This document shows, piece by piece, positions 1 to 28,745 of a stretch of 64,000 nucleotides of DNA. Made by a program: the position numbers and the translations under genes. Origin of the DNA: Osedax fenrisi. Lineage: Eukaryota > Annelida > Polychaeta > Sabellida > Siboglinidae. Below the pieces are notes generated by a model that saw only the letters and a program-made list of their open reading frames with translations, did no database searches and was not told where the DNA came from. Every line of letters starts with the position of its first letter. The stretch's first letter is position 1. The DNA lies in assembly GCA_964019155.1 (NCBI GenBank), contig OZ025240.1:44835246-44899245 (forward strand), written 5' to 3'.

Positions 1-763
1 TAAATATATGAACAAATTTTATTGGAATATATTTATTAGTTTTTATATATAATTTATAAAATATTTTACATAAACATTTAATGGAGGAGGAATAATAATT
101 TATTTTAACAATAATTTTGTGTTACATATTTTCCATGTTTAGTATCTTACTCATAAATTTGTAAAATTTCTCAAATTATTTTGAGTATTTATATCAATAT
201 AAAATGTTTTATGAATGTAATCGATATAATAATTATTTGAAATTGAAAGGAAAGTGTATGTATTATATTTAATTAGATTTTATACATTAAACTTTGAATG
301 TCATTTTCTCAAGTTTTTACTTTTTCACTCAGTACATGCCTACTACTTTTTTTCATCTACAATTTATACTGTAAATGTATAACATACACAACTATATTTA
401 TACTGTAGGATATATTGTTATATTTTATATTAATTAAATAAATGACGATAAACTTGCAATTTAGTGAACAAAATAAAAAAAATAATATTTAACTAATTTA
501 GATTTTTTTAAGTATGTAATAAATGCTACTAATATATACATGTATTATTTAACTATTGGGCAACGACAATATTATGTTATGAAGTGTTTTACGTGAATAA
601 GCATACTAATATAATAATCGCGAAAAGAAAATAGAAAACAAAAACATATTCTTCTAATAAATTACTATTATAATATTCTAGTTTACATATAATATATATA
701 TATATATGCATATTGATATTTGTATATTAAGCCTAGATAACAGCGAAGGTATAACATTTGTAG

Positions 764-922
764 ATTGAGCCTAGACAACAGCGAAGGTATAACATTTGTG
801 GACATCTACCACTTCACACTGATAGACAGCCGCAGATGTCTAATGGTGGTCACAGATAATCACATGAAGTATTACCTGTGTCAAGTCAACTATGATCTAG
901 CAGAGAATTCGGCTTCCATCGT
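764..922 (+). CDS. Probable upstream ELP1 exon (boundaries uncertain)
   Basis: An open stretch reads ..YHFTLIDSRRCLMVV.., which resembles the part of ELP1 where the human protein has an LTWIEED..LAVSH segment, shortly before the well-supported exon at 1465. If the exon ends at the GT at 923, its two leftover bases join the single leading base of the next exon in frame. The acceptor is unclear, because a 38-bp segment with the likely acceptor is tandemly duplicated (about 730-766 and 768-804); the first copy runs into a stop. Base composition is coding-like compared with the surroundings. It could instead be an unrelated short ORF. Confidence 0.4.
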
Positions 923-1464
923 GTTTGTACACTTCCATTGTGTTTGTACACTTCTATCACTCGATAGCGCGCTGTATCATAATAATAATGAACGTTTACA
1001 TAATAGAGAACGTTTAAAGTTATTTTTGTGTTTAAATAATCATTCATTCATTCAATAATTATATATATATATATCTAATAATGTGTATAACTATCGGATA
1101 CGAATAGCGGACCCCTTGAGAAGTCTTAACTCGTAACTATTATGAATAACTGGCGAGGACATGACACGTAACCATAGTAACAGTATAGTAACAGTAGTAA
1201 CCATATTAGTGATGACACCTCTGATAAATCTCCTGCCATAATTCACTAGTCCTTACATATATTACTAAACCCCATTACACATGATTAAACCCCCCCCCAA
1301 TGCACATGACTAAACCCCCCCATTTACTAGGCTAGATCGCCCCACACTTGTGATTAAATCTTGTAACCATGTTTACCTAAACCCTCCAAACATGACTATC
1401 CCCCCACTCATAACTTATCCAACCCCACCCCTCACACATCACTAAAACCCCGCCCTCTACACAG

Positions 1465-16827
<15,363 letters not shown>

Positions 16828-18157
16828 AATATACCTGAAATTAATAATATTATTTGATTGTTATTTTAATTTTAATATCAGATAAATATGAAAATAAATA
16901 TGAAAAATACAAAAAATAATATTTATATTCACTCTAATTATATATTACATTATATTATATATATATTACAAATACATTATAATTATAATATAAATGGTAA
17001 ACAATTTATGATTAATAGTGTTGATGGTTAATAGTTGTGATGTTTAATATACAAATCCAACATATTGTAATCAGAGTTACTTCCGAGTGTGGCTATATTT
17101 TCATTGCTTGTATTATTACTAACAATAACCGTTGTATATTCATATTTTATAATGAGAAATATGTAAAATAAAATTGAAAACATATTTTATATGAATGATA
17201 TATATTATTAATATATTTAAAAAACATTTTAATTTGCATTTGTACCAATGTAATGGTGGTGTTATTACAAATATCGGGAACAAAAATTATACTTAATATA
17301 TTTTATAATTAATAATTAAAATATTTGTAGATTATTTTTGGTTTTTATTTATCAATTATAAAGATTTGATGAATATTGAAAATTCATTAAAAAATTTGAC
17401 ATCAAAAAAATTAGATTTAAAAAGGCTATTTTTATATATAATAAAGATTATTAATATTATAAAATTTTATAAATTATAATTTGGATCCTAAAAAACATTA
17501 CAATTTCAGAGCTAAGTCAATTGGTAATAATTGTTATTAAAGATTGAAAGTTGTTATTAGATTAGAGCGGTGAATGTTGTTTTAAATGTTGTTTTATAAT
17601 CTAGTAAGATTTGTTATTTAAAACCCTATTGATTATCAGTTATAATATTAATATAATATGACTCATATTAGTAATGAATGATAGTTGGTCTTACTAGCAA
17701 ATTATTTAACTATAAAATATAGGCATGCAATTTTATTAATTATCTTTTATTTGAATGGTAAAAGTAAATTTCTTAAATATCAGCTAGGTAATACAAATAT
17801 CGCATCAAGGATATTAGGAATATATAGATCATTAAGAGTTATTTACTTTATTTGCTGTTAAATATAGCAATTCCATGTTTTTATATTTATACTATTTACA
17901 GTTATTTATTAATTTAAAACACACTTCACAATATTATTATTTAACACTATATGTTGTAATTACTTACTTTTATTTTGAATCTTGTAACAGTCGATATCGA
18001 TCCTCGCATCGATATAGATTACATATCATTGTACTGCAGTATGTATCTTATATCATTTGCTCGAGAAGTTACTTTAAGGTTACTCGTGATATCGTGTAAC
18101 AGCTTGTCATAATCCAACTGTAGTTTGAAAATGTTTTACACAACTGTTGGATTTAAG
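16828..18157. other. AT-rich intergenic DNA downstream of ELP1
   Basis: Apart from the AATAAA near 16893, no coding sequence, RNA gene or clear repeat was seen. Short open frames such as 17875-18099 have ordinary AT-rich composition. Confidence 0.6.
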
Positions 18158-18320
18158 ATAAGATAAGATAAGATACATTTTATTATTGTAATCATAAAAG
18201 AAAAACAATAAACAGACAAATAAAATAGTCAGAAGACTTTCGAGGTATTTGACCTTAATAATGCCATAAGCATAATATATTTTATAAAAATTGTATTTTT
18301 TAAAGATATTAAACATTTTA
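18158..18320 (-). mobile_element. Possible solo LINE 3' end with (GATAA)n tail
   Basis: A (GATAA)n run at about 18158-18176 is followed by a TTTTATTATTG stretch. This resembles the 3' tail plus UTR of the minus-strand CR1-like element at 47 kb, where (GATA)n is followed by TTTATTG. No coding part is present. Weak call. Confidence 0.3.
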
Positions 18321-18963
18321 ATATAAATAATATTCTACATTTCTATTAACCCGTATTAAATAGATTGGTGATATGTTGAGACATCAAGGACATATCCTTG
18401 GAGATAGTTTCATGATCTGCAAGAATGCTTTAATATTGCACTACATAATGTGACTATTTAATTCATAAACATTAATAATTTATATATATATAAAATATAT
18501 TACTTAATTAAAATTTTTTTTTTAAATTAGCTTTATTTATCATTTTTACGTAATACCCTTTTGGGAGCATTTATTTAATTTTTTTTCCAAAAATATTTAA
18601 CTTTAAAATATTAAAATATTATTCATTACTTTAAAATAAAGTATAATATTTCATTTAAGATTAATTATAAGTGGTTTATCTATACATTATAAACATACAC
18701 TTTTACATATGTACAATATTGTACAACATATAATATATATTATGATGTAATATTTATTACACACAAATATTTAGAAGCTTATATCTCAGTATTTTGTTTA
18801 CTTTGTAAAATAATTGTTGAAACAAAAATGAAACCAACACTCCCCCTTAAATGTAAATGAACAAGGAATTACTTGTTTAGATTAATCTTGCTACAGTAAA
18901 CGTATATTGCAGCGCAATTCTATATAGAAATATCATAATAACTCTGTTCTACTAACATAGTTA

Positions 18964-19909
18964 GGGGAAAGTCCCCGATTACCGACCCCTAAATGATTAT
19001 TTACAATAACTTATTCAATATTAAATATATTTATTTGAAATTTTGTAATTAGGGTAATATTATGGCAATTGATAATGTGGTTATTTTAAATTGTTGATAT
19101 CATTATATTTACAAGAATAAACAGGGGGGTCGGTAATCGGATACATGTACCTAATACCTACCCCCTTCTCCTATTACCGACCCCCTAAAATAATAGTTAT
19201 ATAAATAATTATAGTATTATAATTTCCAATAAAAATAGTATATATACATGAATATAATTAGTTATAACATTCACACGATTTATTTTATATTGAATTTATG
19301 TTTTAATAGTAATATTAAATTTACATTTAAACTTTATAGTAATTTTTTTCAAATAGTTTATATTAATATTTAATATTTATTTATTAATCACCTATGTATA
19401 TAATCAACTGGAATCATGTATCCTAAATCTATATTTATGATACACAAACAACTTACGACATATTTTAAAGTAAAATACGGATCTATTTTGATTGGATATT
19501 ATACATCACATGGGGTCGGTATTAGGGTAATTTAGGGGGTCGGTAATAGGAAAATTATATGGGTTGCTATAATTAAGATATCTTGGTTAATAGTAATTCA
19601 AATTAAATTATTTTTATAATAGTCATACAAATTTTATTGATCTACAATATTTTGCTCTGTATTAAGTTTTCTTTTAAATAATGAAGTATTTACAATGATT
19701 TAAAAAAAGTTATTATTCAAATATTTAAAAAGTAAAAATATAATATTACATTTTATCAAATAACAATTGTAGGATTATATTTTTTTTTAAAACAAAATAC
19801 TTATTCATATTTATCATTAAATTACTAACAGTTCGAGTATATATTATTTTTTGATATCTCTTATAGTTACTGAGATACGAGAGGGGGTCGGTAATCGGGG
19901 ACTTTCCCC
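18964..19909. mobile_element. MITE family A, intact copy with TA target duplication
   Basis: Terminal inverted repeats start GGGGAAAGTCCCCGATTACC on the left and are mirrored on the right at about 19883-19909. They are flanked by TA on both sides (TTA..TAA context). Internal partial copies of the GGGGTCGGTAAT motif occur near 19125, 19175 and 19511-19550. There is no ORF. TA duplication and TIR form suggest a Tc1/mariner-type non-autonomous element. Confidence 0.85.
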
Positions 19910-20294
19910 TAATTGTTGTGGCAATACTTAAGTTAATTTGATCACTAAAGAAATTATATTCAATATAGAAATATATGTAGAAACTACTATATATTAATCT
20001 ATTTGAATAATGAAATACTAAATGGGGTAGGTATATTTATTATTATATCTCTATTGTTTATTAGGTTTAGTTGATTTTAAAAATGAATATGATTATTAAA
20101 ATTATTATATTTGATAACATTTTTTAATTATTTAATTTATAATTCTTATTAATAACATATTCTAGTATAGGTATTATATAGATATAGTACCTATAGGCAT
20201 ATACCTAATTATGTATATAATTAATTATGAATATTACTATTATTAATAATATTATAAATATGGGGTTTTGAGTCTTTATAATATTTATATATAA

Positions 20295-21184
20295 GGGAAA
20301 GTAACCTAATACGGACACGTTAACAATAACTGGTTTTAACATTTTATGACTCATTATTTTTATTCAAAAATTACAATGTATTAATATTATATGATTATAA
20401 ATATATATTTATTATATATAACAATAATATTATTGTGATTTTTAAATTTTATTTAATCTTTAAATACATAGATAACAGGGGTTTCCATATTTGGTACCCG
20501 TTTCCGAATACGGATACCATAAATATTACTAGATAAACCATATATTATTGATTAATCACTCAGACAAATTACAATTACATTATTTATAATTAATTTTGTG
20601 ACTAATTTAATTAGTTAATAATTTATTTATTTTTATTATTTTTTAATAAATAATACACTTTAAGTATAATTAATAAATAATAACAATTTTAGATTTAGCT
20701 TCAGTGTTGGTCTTAATATTATACGCATGCGATTTTTATCAAAATCATAATAGTTCATACACTGCGCGCTGATTGGTTATAGGTTGTCCGTATTAAGACA
20801 TTTAGAGTGTCTGTATTAGGACTCATATAGCCTCTAGATATATGCTTATATCTTAATGAATATTTGATAAAAAATATAGAAATTATATATAATTTTGAGA
20901 ATGCTTTATTTTTTTATTAATATAGTGTTGTTTATATATTTATTTTATATCGATACATTTGTTTATTATTGAGAAGGTTTTAAGTTGAAATTTTTTTTTT
21001 AAATAGTTTATTAGATATATCAGCAATATTTTGAATAATTAAAAAATAAAAAATACTTTTTTAGAATATTTATATAATTATGAATATTTCATTGTTTAAA
21101 CATTTTTTGTAGGTTATATGGTTTCTGATATACCGAGATTGTATGTCCTTATTCTGGCACTGTCCTTATTCGGCTACTTTCCCC
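20295..21184. mobile_element. MITE family B, copy 1
   Basis: The left end reads AGGGAAAGTAACCTAATACG and the right end (21161-21184) is its inverted counterpart, with TA flanks. It has internal motif copies such as GTCCGTATTAAGAC near 20790 and a CCGAATACGGATACC near 20504. There is no transposase. It is related to 26878-27784, 28498-28667, 62219-63455 and the sequence at the window end. Confidence 0.8.
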
Positions 21185-21737
21185 TACATACACGTGATGA
21201 TATAATTGTCCTTAGTTGTTAATATTTATATAAATGACAGATGAAGAATGTATAAATATAGTTTTATAAACAATGATATTCACCCTATTGCACTTCCTGT
21301 TATAACTCTGCTAACCCGGAGTGTAGGATCTACCTATAGGACCTACCCCAGCTCCTCTAAACTTTAGAGTCTAAAGTGTTGGTCATTAGTTGTATAAATA
21401 TGTCATATGCAAATAGCATATATCAATAGTACACAATCTGTATTGATACACATAGGAATCGTAGTATTATCAAAGTGATTTGATATTACCCATAGAGCTA
21501 GAGATAATATTAATATTATGGAATTTTATATAGTATTAAGGAAATAGCCATACCTATATATATATTTATAATAGTATTACTATATATATATATAATAAAT
21601 ATATGTATATATTATGATAGTATTAAGGACATTTCCTCTCTAGCTCTATGGTATTATCCAACATTTTTATAATGCTTCGTAACATCTTAACACCTTTAAG
21701 ATACCAAATTTGGTATATTAATAATTTATTTTATTAA

Positions 21738-22031
21738 ACTGCCTGTGTGGCTCAGTGGCTAAGGCGTCAGACACACAAGCATTAGGACATGGGTTCGAAC
21801 CTCGTCGACGAATCCGGACCATTAATTAATTTTATAAAATGGGTCTTACAATATTATTTAGAAGTGATTTTATATAATTGTTTATAAATAAATGATCGGC
21901 TCTCGTTAAAACCATGGATGCCTTAATATGAGATCGGCTTCGAAGGGATACTATAGCCATATATGGTTATAAGTGAAAACTTCATCTAAGTTCCTGGATG
22001 GGATGAAAGGACTCCACCAAATAAAAATAAC
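21738..22031 (+). mobile_element. tRNA-derived SINE, copy 1
   Basis: The head has an RNA polymerase III A box (TGGCTCAGTGG, 21748 on) and B box (GGTTCGAACCT, about 21792), in a sequence resembling a tRNA. The body contains GGCTCTCGTTAAAACCATGG and ends near GGATGAAAGGACTCCACCAA. Two more copies occur at 41992-42363 (minus) and 46660-46940 (plus). A shared body attached to a tRNA-like head is characteristic of SINEs. Confidence 0.88.
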
Positions 22032-22342
22032 AATATATCCTCACCTACTCGATAAGTCATTAGTATGTTCACACTGCGATGTGTGCGAAGTAGGACATAT
22101 GTCCTTTAGTCATGTTTCGTAACCTATGAATGCTAACGGGGTACTTAGACGTACGATAATTAACAATACAATGTATTCTGTATTCGGAACCCTGATATGT
22201 GTGTTGTCAAACAATACTACTTAATTACGCTTATTGTTCTCTCTATTGTTCTACTGACACCTATGTGCTTCACTATCGCGGTATTGTGCTAATCGTTGGT
22301 TTTATAGGAAGCGAGGTTCGTTGTGTCTACATATGTATTATA

Positions 22343-22403
<61 letters not shown>

Positions 22404-23101
22404 ACTATATTTGAATAAAGTTCATTAATGCACATTTAATGAATATATTTTATTGTATTGTACTGATAGTTTATGAGATACGCTGGTTGTCCGTATTGCC
22501 CTCTTGCCCTATTACCCTATTACCCTACCGGGGTAGGGCCTACCACTATCTAGTAGATAGTATCTATATAGTACCTATATGTTGTAACTAACATCTAACG
22601 TCTCTTAATATTGCATTAGATTACGATACTTCGTGTAGAAGACGACATTAGGACCATAACGTAGTTATATAATATACTATATAATATACCTATATAATAT
22701 AAGCATTATATTAATATAGCACATATATTTATAATAAAAACCTATATAATATATAATATATATAATAATAACCTATAGGGTGTATAATACACGGTGTATT
22801 CACCTACCTCTTAATAGAGTATCGTAATCGTATTGTATTGTAGTTTATTATAGTAATTAACATTATATGATCGATTATAAATATCGAAATAGAGGGTAAT
22901 AATGGTAATGGTAATAACCTATGGTAATAATATTTATTGCATATATTATAAATTGTATGTAGTTATATTATATATCAATATTAATGTTAAGCCCGTTTTG
23001 AAAATAAAGCCACCTGTTGACCTGTATATGTCATATTAATAATAGTAAGCAATACTTATAGGTATACAAATGTTATATTGTGTATATACATATATATTCT
23101 G

Positions 23102-23151
<50 letters not shown>

Positions 23152-23394
23152 TTAACTATATATAGTTAATGTATATATAGATAATATAAGATATACATTA
23201 GTTATAGTTTATATTTATTGTCCTCGGCAATATCATCTTACAATAAGGGGTTATGAGGGTTAAGTCCTCTATATATAGATTATAGGGTCAATCTCTCTCA
23301 CAGGTCGTGTTATTTTTAATGTTTACATTGCATTCAAATTAAAGGTTTAATTTATTATTCAACTATGAGTTTTAATATCCTACTATACTATGTG

Positions 23395-23466
<72 letters not shown>

Positions 23467-24003
23467 GTATAATATACACATAGATGTTCTGTGAAAAATG
23501 TTCACTGAAAATGTATTATATGTTTTTAAATATTATTTAATTTAATTATTGATTATTAATGTTAACGTTAAAATACCTACATTCCCTTGAAGATATACTT
23601 AAATATATATATGTTATCATTAAATGGTTAATATAGTTCTTACTTACTGAACCACGGTTACATATGTTGTTATTCGTACATCAGTTTTTCTACATGGTAT
23701 ACGTGTTATTCGTTGTTAATATGATCTTTTTGTTATACTAAGTAGATATATATATATATATATATATATATAGTGTATACATTATATTTGATGTATATAT
23801 TATATTGTGTAAATAAATTCATTCATTCACCCATCGAATGCTTAATGTGATACAAATACTAGTGTATTACAGTATTAAATACAGTATTAATTCACCTCAT
23901 TTATTACCCTTAAACACGTGTACCGCCTAATTAAAGTTAATAATCAATATTCTACGCACGCGGCACCTATCCTACACACTCGATGATGAATTATTAATAG
24001 GTA
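22032..24003. other. AT-rich intergenic region with microsatellites
   Basis: No gene was seen. It contains (TA)n at 22346-22399 and 23106-23149, (CA)n followed by (TA)n at 23400-23464, and (TA)n near 23745. Short palindromic AT stretches are common. Any promoter of the ORF at 24004 would lie here, but no specific motif could be supported. Confidence 0.6.
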
Positions 24004-25092
24004 ATGATTGAGTTTATCTACGTTGGAATGCCGCCACGACGTGTGAGCCGTAAGGTTAACGTAATGATTATGTTTATAAATAAAATAGCCGCGCCATTGT
24101 TTACTAAACAATGGCCGGTTGCTATGCTCACATTAGCGGATTCGGTACGGTCGACTCGTTCATTGTTCGGGCCATTGTTTGCGACGTGCAGACGTATATC
24201 CACAGCCGCTAGCAATGCGAATATGCGTGAGATCGTACACAACACGGCTCCTAGCAAGGACACCAGCGCTTGGGATGAACGCCACGATAGACGACTGACC
24301 GTCAGTCTGTTGGACATAGGGGCGTGTCCTTACGTGGACGTCGTTCGAGGACTCAGTCCGGACCAGTACCACAGCAACTACGTTACGGAGCGAGTGACAG
24401 CCGGCGCGGGAGGGGGCGTAACAGCGGGCGTCGCCAACAACCTCTGCGGATGGATACCTGTCGAAGTGATGCTCGCCGAAGCGCCGCCGCCTCAGAAACG
24501 CACGCGACGCCCGGTACCTAAGTCAACCGGGTACGCTCGCCACAAGGACATCTCTGTCGGGTTCGAGTTCTACACGAATTGGCGCGACTTCATGAATCGA
24601 TACCGTCACGAGTACACGTACCGGGACGTTAACCCGGACCGGTACAATAACCCGGACCGTTACATGGGCTCGGGTCACCGGTACTCGGTACGACCGGCTA
24701 CACCTCCGCACGAAGTGGAAGACGTATCGCCCAATAAGGACGTACAGTACATGTCCTTCGTGAATACGGCCACAGATGTACCGGAGACGGCCGCCAAACT
24801 CTACCGGAAGTCGCTGTACGTGGTATCTAAACCGGGCAACGAGTACACGCTAATCACGACGACGACCTCTAGTGGTGGGAAACAGAACTACGACGGACCG
24901 GGTGGTATTGTACTAAGACCGTGTTCGTCGAAGATAAGACTGGACAACGCGGAAAGACGTCGCTTTTCGCGCATGACTGAAGACAGAGTTCTGAAGGGTC
25001 GACTTCAAGTCATCAACATCGATAACACTAGGAAGACTTATACCGATAATAAAAATAATATGTTAGTACGATGTTGCAAGTATACATATTAA
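24004..25092 (+). CDS. GC-rich coding stretch of unknown function (up to 362 aa)
   Basis: I do not recognise this protein. The 362-codon frame is far GC-richer than its surroundings, like the ELP1 exons, which supports real coding. The first ATG is at 24004, but composition turns coding-like only around 24100, so an internal Met (e.g. MREIVHN near 24224) could be the true start. Visible features are an arginine- and proline-rich region (PPPQKRTRRPVP), a Tyr/Arg/Asp-rich segment with tandem NPDRY repeats (about residues 215-225), a Ser/Thr/Gly patch and a basic C-terminal region. There are no obvious membrane segments or cysteine motifs. It could be a single-exon gene or a 5' exon; GTACGA after codon TTA near 25065 is a possible donor. 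An AATAAA lies near 25229. Confidence 0.6.
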   Translation: MIEFIYVGMPPRRVSRKVNVMIMFINKIAAPLFTKQWPVAMLTLADSVRSTRSLFGPLFATCRRISTAASNANMREIVHNTAPSKDTSAWDERHDRRLTVSLLDIGACPYVDVVRGLSPDQYHSNYVTERVTAGAGGGVTAGVANNLCGWIPVEVMLAEAPPPQKRTRRPVPKSTGYARHKDISVGFEFYTNWRDFMNRYRHEYTYRDVNPDRYNNPDRYMGSGHRYSVRPATPPHEVEDVSPNKDVQYMSFVNTATDVPETAAKLYRKSLYVVSKPGNEYTLITTTTSSGGKQNYDGPGGIVLRPCSSKIRLDNAERRRFSRMTEDRVLKGRLQVINIDNTRKTYTDNKNNMLVRCCKYTY

Positions 25093-26108
25093 TATTGATT
25101 TATGGTAATATATATATATATATATATACATTATTATCAATGACTCTTTAAAATAACACCTTTCTTACACAATATTCTGATTTATTATACTATAGTATAA
25201 TTTATTATACATAACAAATCACGGAGTCAATAAATCTATTTTGATTTATAAATTATGATTTTAAGATTCAACTTTTAAAGATATTTTAAATAAATAGATC
25301 ACTATTTTATATGCATACATATTTATTTACAGAATTCTTAATAAAGTTGCATATTTAAATGTTTATTATCATATTTTATTTAATTGCTTTTTATAGTATT
25401 GCTAATTATCAATAGAACCGCTTTTACCAATTCAAAAGGTATGTGTATTAAAAAGGTAACGTATATTTTCTATTCTTTATTTCCTATATTCATTTCTTTT
25501 GTAGTATTTCTCTATTGAATTTTATTTGGAATTATAATTTGAATTTTATTTATTTAGAATATAAATGTTATATTGACTACTACATATATGTAATATATAT
25601 CTACTAAATATATTATATATACCTATATATAATATATTACTATGCTAAATATCAAATATGGATTTAAAAAAAACTGAACACTCCCAATAGTCATATCTTA
25701 TTACTCTCATGTATAGTAATATATTATAGAGTTCAGACCCATCCCCCTTGATGTAATTAATACCATGGGACCCACTCCCCATATTGCGCAATCCTATGAC
25801 GTAACTATTAGATGCAGGAATATATCGAACACGTGACTTATATGATTCAAAGTAATACTATATATAGTATAGTATATAGACAGGTAAAGTAATATGTTAT
25901 ATATATATAGTATACCGTAACGACATTAACGTATACACTCGCTATGGAATATTCCATATATATAGATACTATATAGGTTTACTAAATAGTCACTACAAAA
26001 TAACCTACTATAGTTGTAAATACTGTATACTTAAATATGTTGTTACCCTCATGTGTTGTATAAACTAAGCACACTTTTCTCTTTCACCTGTACATTATAT
26101 ACTTTGTA
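25093..26108. other. AT-rich intergenic DNA
   Basis: No gene or identifiable element was seen beyond the AATAAA near 25229 and short TA runs. Confidence 0.5.
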
Positions 26109-26877
26109 GTGGGAAGTCTCCTATTAGTAATATGCTATTACCGACCCCTATAGGGTATACATGTATACATGACTATTAGTAATAACTTATTCAATATTCA
26201 ATATATGTATTTGACATTTTCTGATTAGGGTATATATTATAATATTATGATCATTAATAAGTGTGCTATTTTACATTTTTTATATAATTACATTGATAAG
26301 AATAAACAGGGGGTCGGTAATTGGAAATACGTGAGTAATAATAACCGTCCCCCTAAAATACACCTGGTAGAAATAATTGTAGTATTAAATGTAATATCCA
26401 ATTAAGATTGAAGATATAAATAGATTTAATGAATTACAAAACGTACTTAATTTATTTATTATAGAGTTTAAGTTTTAATATTCATTATAAATTTATATTT
26501 AGACTTTATATGTTATATATTAAAACAGTGTACAATGTACACTGTACATTGGTATTTAAAATTTATTTAGTAAGCATGCTTATTGCACATTGCAATGTGT
26601 ACTATAATCATACATCCTTATTATATATCAATAATAAACACACAATTTACGAACGCTTTAAAACACGAACAATTTTGATTGGATATTATAAACCACATGG
26701 GTTGGTATTTTAGTAATTTAGGGGGTCGGTAATAGAAAAATCATATGGGATACTATAATTCAAATTTATATGTTTTTACTTATCAAATTAAATTATCTAT
26801 ATAGTGTTTATAGAAAGTTAATAGATCTATTGTATAAAATATTATGTATAGTATATTATTGTAATTAGGGGAAAGTA

Positions 26878-27784
26878 ACCGAATACGGACATTAACGAAT
26901 ACGGACACTATCGGTATCTCAGAAACCATAAATCCTACAAAAAAATTGTAATTAATAAAATATTCATAATTATATAAATATTCTAAAAAAGTATATTTTA
27001 TTTTTTAATTATTCAAAATATTGATGATATATCCAATAAACTGATTTTTTTATTACGTTTTTAAATTTAAGAAAAAAAATGTCAACTTAAAACCTTATCA
27101 AGAATATAGAAATGTATAGATATAAAATATAATATAATACTATATTATACAAAAAATAAAGCATTCTAAAATTATATATATAATATCTATATTTGTTATC
27201 AAATATTCATTAAGTTATAAGCATATATCTAGAGGTCATATAAGTCCCTAATACGGACACCCTATAGGGTATTATATATAACCACGGTTATAAATCGTTG
27301 ATTGCAATCAGCTCGCAGCGTATGAACTATTCTGATATTCATAAATATCGCGTGCGTTATAATATTAATACCACCAATAAAGCTAAATCTATTTTTTTAT
27401 TTAGATACTTAAATTGTATTATTAATTAAAAAATAATAAAAATAAATAAATTATTATCTAATTAAATTAGAATAAATTATTCATAACATTAATTATAAAT
27501 AATGTAATTGTAATCTGTCTGATTGATTTATCATTAATATATAGTTTATCTAGTGGTATATAGGGAGTCCGTATTATAAAACAGGGTGTCCGTATTCGGA
27601 CATGGGTACCGAATACGGACACCCCAGTTATCTATGGAATTAAAGGATTAAATACAATTTTAAAATCACAATAATCTCTATAATAATATAATATTAATAT
27701 ATTGTATTTTTTGAATACAAATAATGAGTCATAAAATGTTAAGACCATTTATTGTTAAAGTGTCCGTATTAGGTTACTTTCCCC
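26878..27784. mobile_element. MITE family B, copy 2, inserted into family A
   Basis: The left end is GGGGAAAGTAACCGAATACG; the right end (27758-27784) is GTGTCCGTATTAGGTTACTT..CCCC; TA flanks both. Removing it rejoins family A sequence that matches the uninterrupted copy near 19640-19690. Internal motifs (CGGACAC, CCGTATTCGG) are repeated in both orientations. Confidence 0.82.
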
Positions 27785-27938
27785 TAATAAAGTAGTTTAA
27801 TGAAGTATTTACATTGATTTAAACAAACTTATTATTCAGATATTTAAATGTAAAACCAGAATATTATATTTGATCAAATAACAATTGTAGGATTGCATAT
27901 TTTAAAAAACAAAATACTTATTCATAATTACCATTAAG

Positions 27939-28305
27939 GGGATACACAGGTTATTATTTTCAATGTAATTAAATAGGCTTTTGTTGTTGTTAACAATTCA
28001 AAATATCATGAAATAATTAATATTTTACATAATTTAAATTGCATTAGGTTTCATTAATATTCAAAATGTTAATATATAAAATGAATTGTTTAATAGTTAG
28101 ATTTCTAGTTTTGAAAATATCTATATTTTAAAAAAGGGCAATAAAACTTATAAAATGATTAATATTTTTTAAATATGTAATTATCTATAAATCTAATTGC
28201 ATACATTTTCATTATATATAATAAATACATAATAACAGACATACTGTGAAAATGTGATTACGATTTGTTGATTATTGACCACAAATTATCAATTTCTATG
28301 CGAAA
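27939..28305. repeat. Dispersed ~350-bp repeat, copy 2
   Basis: From AAGGGGATACACAGG on, this matches 2425-2782 in the same order, including CATACTGTGAAAAT and a TTGATTATTGACC block. There is no ORF. Confidence 0.6.
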
Positions 28306-28745
28306 AAATAGCCTCATAATATCAACATAATAGAATACCTAATAGTCTCACATATTTACATTGTGCTATTATCCTGCTATTATGTTGATATTAAAAGTCT
28401 ATTATACTATTTTCATACCTGCTATTAATTTTAAAAGTATATTATTCTGCTATTATGTTGCTATTATGATATTATCAACATTTATGATATTATAAATGAG
28501 TTGGATATATCAGCAATATTTTGAATAATTAAAAAATAAAATATACTTTTTTAGACTTTTTATATAATTATGAATATTTTATTAATTAAACTTTTTTTTG
28601 TAGGATTTATTTCAGATATTTGTTTCTGAGATACCGAAAGTGTCCGTATTCGGTTACTTTCCCCTAGAAACATAATAGCACAATGTACATATTTGAGGCT
28701 ATTAGATATGCTATTATGTTGCTATTATGAGGTTATAGCATAATA
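28306..28745. mobile_element. Palindromic element interrupted by a family B end fragment
   Basis: 28306-28385 (ATAGCCTCATAAT..ACATTGTGCTATTAT) is the inverted counterpart of 28668-28745. Between the arms are CTGCTATTATGTTGATATTA repeats and, at 28498-28667, a detached right end of MITE family B. Confidence 0.6.

Noticed and set aside
21741..21815. Functional tRNA gene
   Set aside because: A and B boxes are present, but the same head is attached to an identical long body in three places, the mark of a SINE. The cloverleaf could not be closed convincingly.
24018..24711. Overlapping ORFs on the opposite strand and in other frames of the 24 kb gene
   Set aside because: Shadows caused by high GC content; the 362-codon plus-strand frame is longest. 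The same reasoning excludes 33022-33380 minus, 60339-60605 minus and 61190-61477 plus.
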